Shown here one piece after another: positions 4,250 through 7,858 of a stretch of DNA of 7,858 nucleotides. Below the pieces are notes generated by a model that was not told the DNA's origin, searched no databases, and worked only from the letters and a program-made list of their open reading frames with translations. Origin of the DNA: an uncultured Candidatus Melainabacteria bacterium (GTDB lineage: Bacteria; Cyanobacteriota; Vampirovibrionia; Gastranaerophilales; Gastranaerophilaceae). The stretch lies in the NCBI GenBank assembly GCA_934777245.1, contig CAKVND010000066.1:1-7858 (forward strand), written 5' to 3'. The first letter of the stretch is position 1. Each line of letters starts with the position of its first letter. Position numbers and translations under genes: made by a program.

Positions 4250-5924
4250 AACTTTAACTGCAACTATTTTAATTCTTTCACTTTTGGGATTCTCTTTGAT
4301 GCCGAAAGATGAAGAATTGCGCGTAAAAACAGCAATTTCACCAACTAAAATAGAGTTTGAGAATGAAAATCATCTATCAATTAGTGATATTCAAACTTTT
4401 GATTCTGATTTTTCGCAAAAGAATAAAACTCTTGCTAAAAAGTTTGGAATAACGGAAGAAGAAGCTTTTGTTATCGGTAATCTTGCGAAATATTGGGCGC
4501 AAAATCTGCTTAATGGGCGCGATATTATTCTTGAAGATAACGATATAATTTATTATAAATATAGCTACAGACAAAAGCTTGCAAATTCTGCGTTTGGTAT
4601 TCGAAATGATAAACCGACAAATCAAGTTGCATTTAACAAATTACTAAAATCCATTCGCCATACTAAATACGGAATTTATAAAAATGATAAAATTTATCCG
4701 ATAACTAAAGAATACGCAAACGGCGATTATTTGATTATCAGAAAAAGTCATTTCTACAAACTTTTTCCGAAATACATTCAAAACAAAAGATCTCGCTCAA
4801 AACAGCAACAAACTTGTTTTGCGCCTTTTGTTAGCGGAAATATAAAAATTATTTTTTCGGATTTCACAACTAAACTTAAACCCGATAGAAATTGTTCAAG
4901 CGATATTTGCAAAGAGATTTTGACAAACATAAATAGCGCGCAAAGTACGATTGATATGGCGATTTACGGATATTCTTCAACTCCTGCAATCGAAAAAGCT
5001 ATTAAAAATGCACAGGCGCGTGGAGTAAAAATTCGACTGATTTATGACGTTGATAGCAAAAATCAAAATATTTATCCGGACACTTTTAAATTTGTTAGCC
5101 TTATCGCGAATTCTAAAAACGACGGCGGTTTAAAGAATTCAAACGCTACGATGCATAACAAGTTTTATATTTTCGACAATAAAACCGTAATTACCGGTTC
5201 GGCTAATCTTTCTCATACGGACATGTCTGGGTTTAATTTTAATAATATTATCGTTATAAATTCCAAAACAGTCGCAGAAATTTATAAGTCAGAATTTGAA
5301 CAAATGTACGCCGGAAAATTCCATTCAGCGAAAAATATTTCTGAAAGAAATGAAGCAGACGGATTTAAAATTTATTTTTCGCCACAAGATAAAGCTTTAA
5401 CAAACGGAATTTTGCCGATTATACGCGACGCAAAAACGTATATTTATATTCCGATTTTTGTAATTACAGAAAATCGTGTTGTAGAAGAATTAATCAATGC
5501 GAAAAAACGCGGAGTAGATGTGCGCTTGATTTCAGACGCTTTGAATGCTTCTAAAAAGTATTCAAAAATACAAATTTTGAGAGATGCAAAAATTCCTGTA
5601 AAAGTTGAAAACTATGCGGGCAAAATGCATGCTAAAACTTTAATTGCAGATGATAAATATGTTGTAATCGGTTCAATGAATTTATCAAAAAGTGGTGAAA
5701 CGAAAAACGACGAAAACACGATTGTTATGACAAATGCTGACACTGCAAAATACTTAAAAAAAGTTTTCTTATATGAGTGGGATAGAATTCCGAATAAATG
5801 GTTAACCGGCTATCCTCGCGCGGAGGGTTGGGAATCAATCGGCTCTTGTAAAGATGGAATTGACAATGATTATGACGGTTTAATTGACAAAGAGGACAAC
5901 GGATGTCATAGTAAAAGTCACTAA
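4227..5924 (+). CDS. Exported or membrane-anchored phospholipase D-like protein with two HKD motifs
   Basis: The 565-residue protein starts with a basic n-region (KNKIK) and a hydrophobic stretch (about 9-25), acting as a signal peptide or anchor; no lipoprotein Cys is present. Residues 50-200 form a region I do not recognise. Two phospholipase D catalytic halves follow: H310-N-K312-x4-D317 with GSAN at 324-327, and H468-A-K470-x4-D475 with GSMN at 482-485. Both are intact and identically spaced, so the enzyme should be active as a phosphodiesterase on phospholipid, nucleic acid or a related substrate. The C-terminus has a Cys541-Cys560 bracketed module with DGIDNDYDGLID, an Asp-rich repeat common at the ends of secreted bacterial proteins and likely calcium-binding. 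No good ribosome binding site precedes the ATG; the 23-base overlap suggests coupling to the deacetylase gene. An in-frame stop just upstream (4218-4220) limits other starts. Confidence 0.88.
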   Translation: MLTKNKIKTLTATILILSLLGFSLMPKDEELRVKTAISPTKIEFENENHLSISDIQTFDSDFSQKNKTLAKKFGITEEEAFVIGNLAKYWAQNLLNGRDIILEDNDIIYYKYSYRQKLANSAFGIRNDKPTNQVAFNKLLKSIRHTKYGIYKNDKIYPITKEYANGDYLIIRKSHFYKLFPKYIQNKRSRSKQQQTCFAPFVSGNIKIIFSDFTTKLKPDRNCSSDICKEILTNINSAQSTIDMAIYGYSSTPAIEKAIKNAQARGVKIRLIYDVDSKNQNIYPDTFKFVSLIANSKNDGGLKNSNATMHNKFYIFDNKTVITGSANLSHTDMSGFNFNNIIVINSKTVAEIYKSEFEQMYAGKFHSAKNISERNEADGFKIYFSPQDKALTNGILPIIRDAKTYIYIPIFVITENRVVEELINAKKRGVDVRLISDALNASKKYSKIQILRDAKIPVKVENYAGKMHAKTLIADDKYVVIGSMNLSKSGETKNDENTIVMTNADTAKYLKKVFLYEWDRIPNKWLTGYPRAEGWESIGSCKDGIDNDYDGLIDKEDNGCHSKSH

Positions 5925-5940
5925 ACGAATGAGTAAATTT

Positions 5941-6015
5941 AATTGAAAGTAAAAAGTTATTAAATTCACTTACGAATTATAAACGAAGTAAATTTAATAA
6001 CTTGCTACTTCAATT
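5941..6015. terminator. Long bidirectional hairpin terminator
   Basis: AAGTTATTAAATT (5954-5966) pairs perfectly with 5991-6003. An inner ACTT/AAGT (5968-5971/5986-5989) and outer GTA/TAC (5949-5951/6006-6008) and AATTGAA/TTCAATT (5941-5947/6009-6015) extend it to about 27 pairs with small bulges. It lies in the 104-base gap between the convergent phospholipase D-like and glmS genes and is AT-rich on both sides, so it can stop transcripts from both. Confidence 0.7.
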
Positions 6016-6028
6016 TCCAATTTATAAA

Positions 6029-7858
6029 CTATTCCACCGTAACTGATTTTGCCAAGTTTCTAGGCTGGTCAACGTCTTTGCCTAAAAATTCTGCAATATA
6101 ATAAGCTAACAACTGCAACGGAACGATTGCGAGTGCAGGTGATAAGATTTCTGAAATTTTCGGAACTCTGATTATGCAATCAAAAAGTTCTTCCATTTTT
6201 GAATCTGTACAATCTGTAAGTGCAATCATTCTTGCGTTACGAGCTTTAGCTTCTTCTGAATTTGACATGATTTTATCGAATACTTTGCCTGACATCAAGA
6301 TTGAAAGCACAGGCATAGATTCATCCAACATTGCAATAGGACCATGTTTTAATTCGCCTGCAGTATATCCTGTTGCGTTAATATAACTGATTTCTTTAAG
6401 TTTTAACGCACCTTCCAAGGCTGTTGGGAAGTTAATTCCTCTTGCGATAAAGATAAAGTCTTTTGCGCTGGAGAATGCTCTTGCGCATTTTTGAACATCA
6501 TCTGTATGTGCCAAAACCTTTTCAATTTTTTGCGGAAGAACAATCAATTCATGTTTCAAGTTAAGTAATTCTTCTTTTGGCATGGAGTTTTTAACTTCTG
6601 CCATATAGATTGCTAACAAATAGAACGAAATTAACTGTGCCATATATGATTTTGTAGCAGCAACAGAAACCTCAATTCCCGCATTTACAGGAACTAAACT
6701 GTCTGCTTCTCTCGCCATTGTTGAATCTGGACGGTTAGTTACAATTAAAATATGTGAACCTTTATTTTTTGCCTGTCTTACAGCTGTAATCGTATCAGCA
6801 GTTTCACCTGATTGAGAAACGCCAATTACAAGCGTATTTTTGTCTGTAATAGTTTTTCTATAAATATATTCGCTGGAAGGTTCTACATCAACAGGAATTC
6901 CACAGAAATCTTCAATTAAATATTTACCAACCATTGCTGCATGCAAAGATGTTCCACAAGCAACAATCTGAATACGGCTCAAGTTTTTTAATTTTTCTTT
7001 ATCCAAAGTAACTTCTTTTAAAATGATATCCTCATCCATCGCATGAAGTTTTCCTGAAAGCACGTTTCTAACAACATCAGGTTGTTCATGAATTTCTTTA
7101 AGCATGAAGTGCTTGTAACCCATTTTGCTTAGTGCAACAGGTTCCCAAGGAAGAGTTTCAACTTTTAAAGTCAATGGATTTTTGTCAATATCAATAACTT
7201 TGTAAGAATCAGGTTTCAATGTCACAATTTGATTATCATCTAAGTACATTGCCTTTTTTGTATATTGGATTAATGCAGGAACGTCAGATGCTACAAAGTT
7301 TTCACCTTCACCTAAACCAACAACAAGTGGCGCATTTCTTCTTGTTGCAACAATTGTATTTGGTACATCTTGATGAATAACACAAAGAGCGTAAGCACCT
7401 TCAATTTCTTTTGTAGCAAGTCTTACTGCTTCAGTTAAATCGTGAGTTTCACCATATTTTGTAGCTACTAAGTGCGCAACTGTTTCTGTATCGGTTTGAG
7501 AGCGGAATGTACATCCTTTAGCTTCTAATTTTGCTCTTAATTCTTTGTAATTTTCAATAATACCGTTGTGAACAACCGCCACTTTTCCACAATTACAAGA
7601 ATGCGGGTGTGCGTTTTCAACTGTTGGCGCACCGTGTGTTGCCCAACGAATATGACCGATGCCGATTGTTGATTTAGATATTTCTGCATAATTTTTTTCA
7701 ACAATATCTTTAAGATTTTGTAATTTTCCTGCAGCTTTATAAAGCTCAACTTTGCCATCTACGTTAACCGCAATTCCTGAAGAATCGTAGCCTCTGTATT
7801 CAAGACTTGTTAAACCTTCTAAAAGAATATCAACCGCTGTTTTATTTCCAACGTAACC
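6029..7858 (-). CDS. glmS: Glutamine--fructose-6-phosphate aminotransferase (isomerizing), 5' end cut by window
   Basis: GlmS makes glucosamine-6-phosphate from fructose-6-phosphate and glutamine, the first step to UDP-GlcNAc for peptidoglycan and other envelope glycans, in the cytosol. The window holds 609 residues, close to the E. coli length, and begins GYVGNKTAVD. Only about five codons (expected MCGIV, with the catalytic Cys) lie beyond the edge. In fragment numbering, the glutaminase domain shows EYRGYDSSG (20-28), GHIRWATHG (68-76), HNGIIENY (97-104) and SQTDTE (120-125). The first sugar-isomerase domain shows ACGTS (300-304), SQSGET (348-353) and ATKSY (401-405). The second shows KLKEIS (486-491) and GELKHGP (501-507), matching the E. 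coli K485/E488/H504 set, and the canonical end NLAKSVTVE carries the C-terminal Lys. A GTG at 7582-7580 is internal, not the start. Any leader or ribozyme lies outside the window. Confidence 0.97.
   Translation of the reverse strand, partial: GYVGNKTAVDILLEGLTSLEYRGYDSSGIAVNVDGKVELYKAAGKLQNLKDIVEKNYAEISKSTIGIGHIRWATHGAPTVENAHPHSCNCGKVAVVHNGIIENYKELRAKLEAKGCTFRSQTDTETVAHLVATKYGETHDLTEAVRLATKEIEGAYALCVIHQDVPNTIVATRRNAPLVVGLGEGENFVASDVPALIQYTKKAMYLDDNQIVTLKPDSYKVIDIDKNPLTLKVETLPWEPVALSKMGYKHFMLKEIHEQPDVVRNVLSGKLHAMDEDIILKEVTLDKEKLKNLSRIQIVACGTSLHAAMVGKYLIEDFCGIPVDVEPSSEYIYRKTITDKNTLVIGVSQSGETADTITAVRQAKNKGSHILIVTNRPDSTMAREADSLVPVNAGIEVSVAATKSYMAQLISFYLLAIYMAEVKNSMPKEELLNLKHELIVLPQKIEKVLAHTDDVQKCARAFSSAKDFIFIARGINFPTALEGALKLKEISYINATGYTAGELKHGPIAMLDESMPVLSILMSGKVFDKIMSNSEEAKARNARMIALTDCTDSKMEELFDCIIRVPKISEILSPALAIVPLQLLAYYIAEFLGKDVDQPRNLAKSVTVE

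Noticed and set aside
7580..7582. GTG as the start of glmS
   Set aside because: The same frame continues without a stop to the window edge and encodes the conserved glutaminase segments EYRGYDSSG and GHIRWATHG, so the GTG is an internal valine.
7537..7758. A 73-codon minus-strand frame inside the glmS 5' part
   Set aside because: It is the glmS sequence read in another frame; the glmS frame carries the conserved motifs.
1..7858. CRISPR array, toxin-antitoxin pair or phage genes
   Set aside because: No regularly spaced direct repeats and no recognisable protein of these classes were found on either strand.

Overview
The window is an AT-rich bacterial chromosome segment. It reads left to right as a tRNA locus, three genes of unknown or partly recognised function, a repeat-rich intergenic region, a two-gene sugar deacetylase/phospholipase D-like pair, and glmS cut by the right edge. 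Three otherwise unrelated proteins carry a short N-terminal tag of the form (S/N/Q)-F-(K/R)-(A/G) (ISFRANP, NPNFRAK, APQFKGE). From memory, this tag style is frequent in gut Gastranaerophilales (Melainabacteria/Vampirovibrionia). Together with the low GC, that makes this lineage my best guess, but it is an inference and no database was consulted.

Region 1 (1-430) holds a complete tRNA-Lys(CUU) with encoded CCA and a cUUCGg terminator. Around it lie a second copy of the tRNA 5' flank and start (1-14), a second copy of its 3' end (386-402) followed by a second terminator, and a structured stretch (8-118) of unknown role. Region 2 (655-2702) holds a membrane-anchored putative HExxH zinc metallopeptidase on the plus strand, convergent with two small minus-strand genes of unknown function; a hairpin terminator sits between the convergent genes.

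Region 3 (2703-3391) has no convincing gene. It contains a 302-bp element with 17-bp terminal inverted repeats (15/17 match) and 10-bp flanking direct repeats (9/10 match). It looks like a non-autonomous insertion element (MITE), and it encloses a palindromic repeat that is itself interrupted by a long hairpin. Region 4 (3392-5924) is a YdjC/ChbG-family carbohydrate deacetylase gene overlapping by 23 bp a gene for an exported or membrane-anchored phospholipase D-like protein. The latter has two intact HKD motifs and a small Cys/Asp-rich C-terminal module.

Region 5 (6029-7858) is glmS on the minus strand, complete except for about five N-terminal codons beyond the window. A long bidirectional hairpin terminator separates it from the convergent phospholipase D-like gene. 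GlmS makes glucosamine-6-phosphate for the envelope, and ChbG-type enzymes remove acetyl groups from N-acetylated amino sugars. The right half therefore has an amino-sugar/envelope flavour, but the convergent layout means the genes do not share one transcript.
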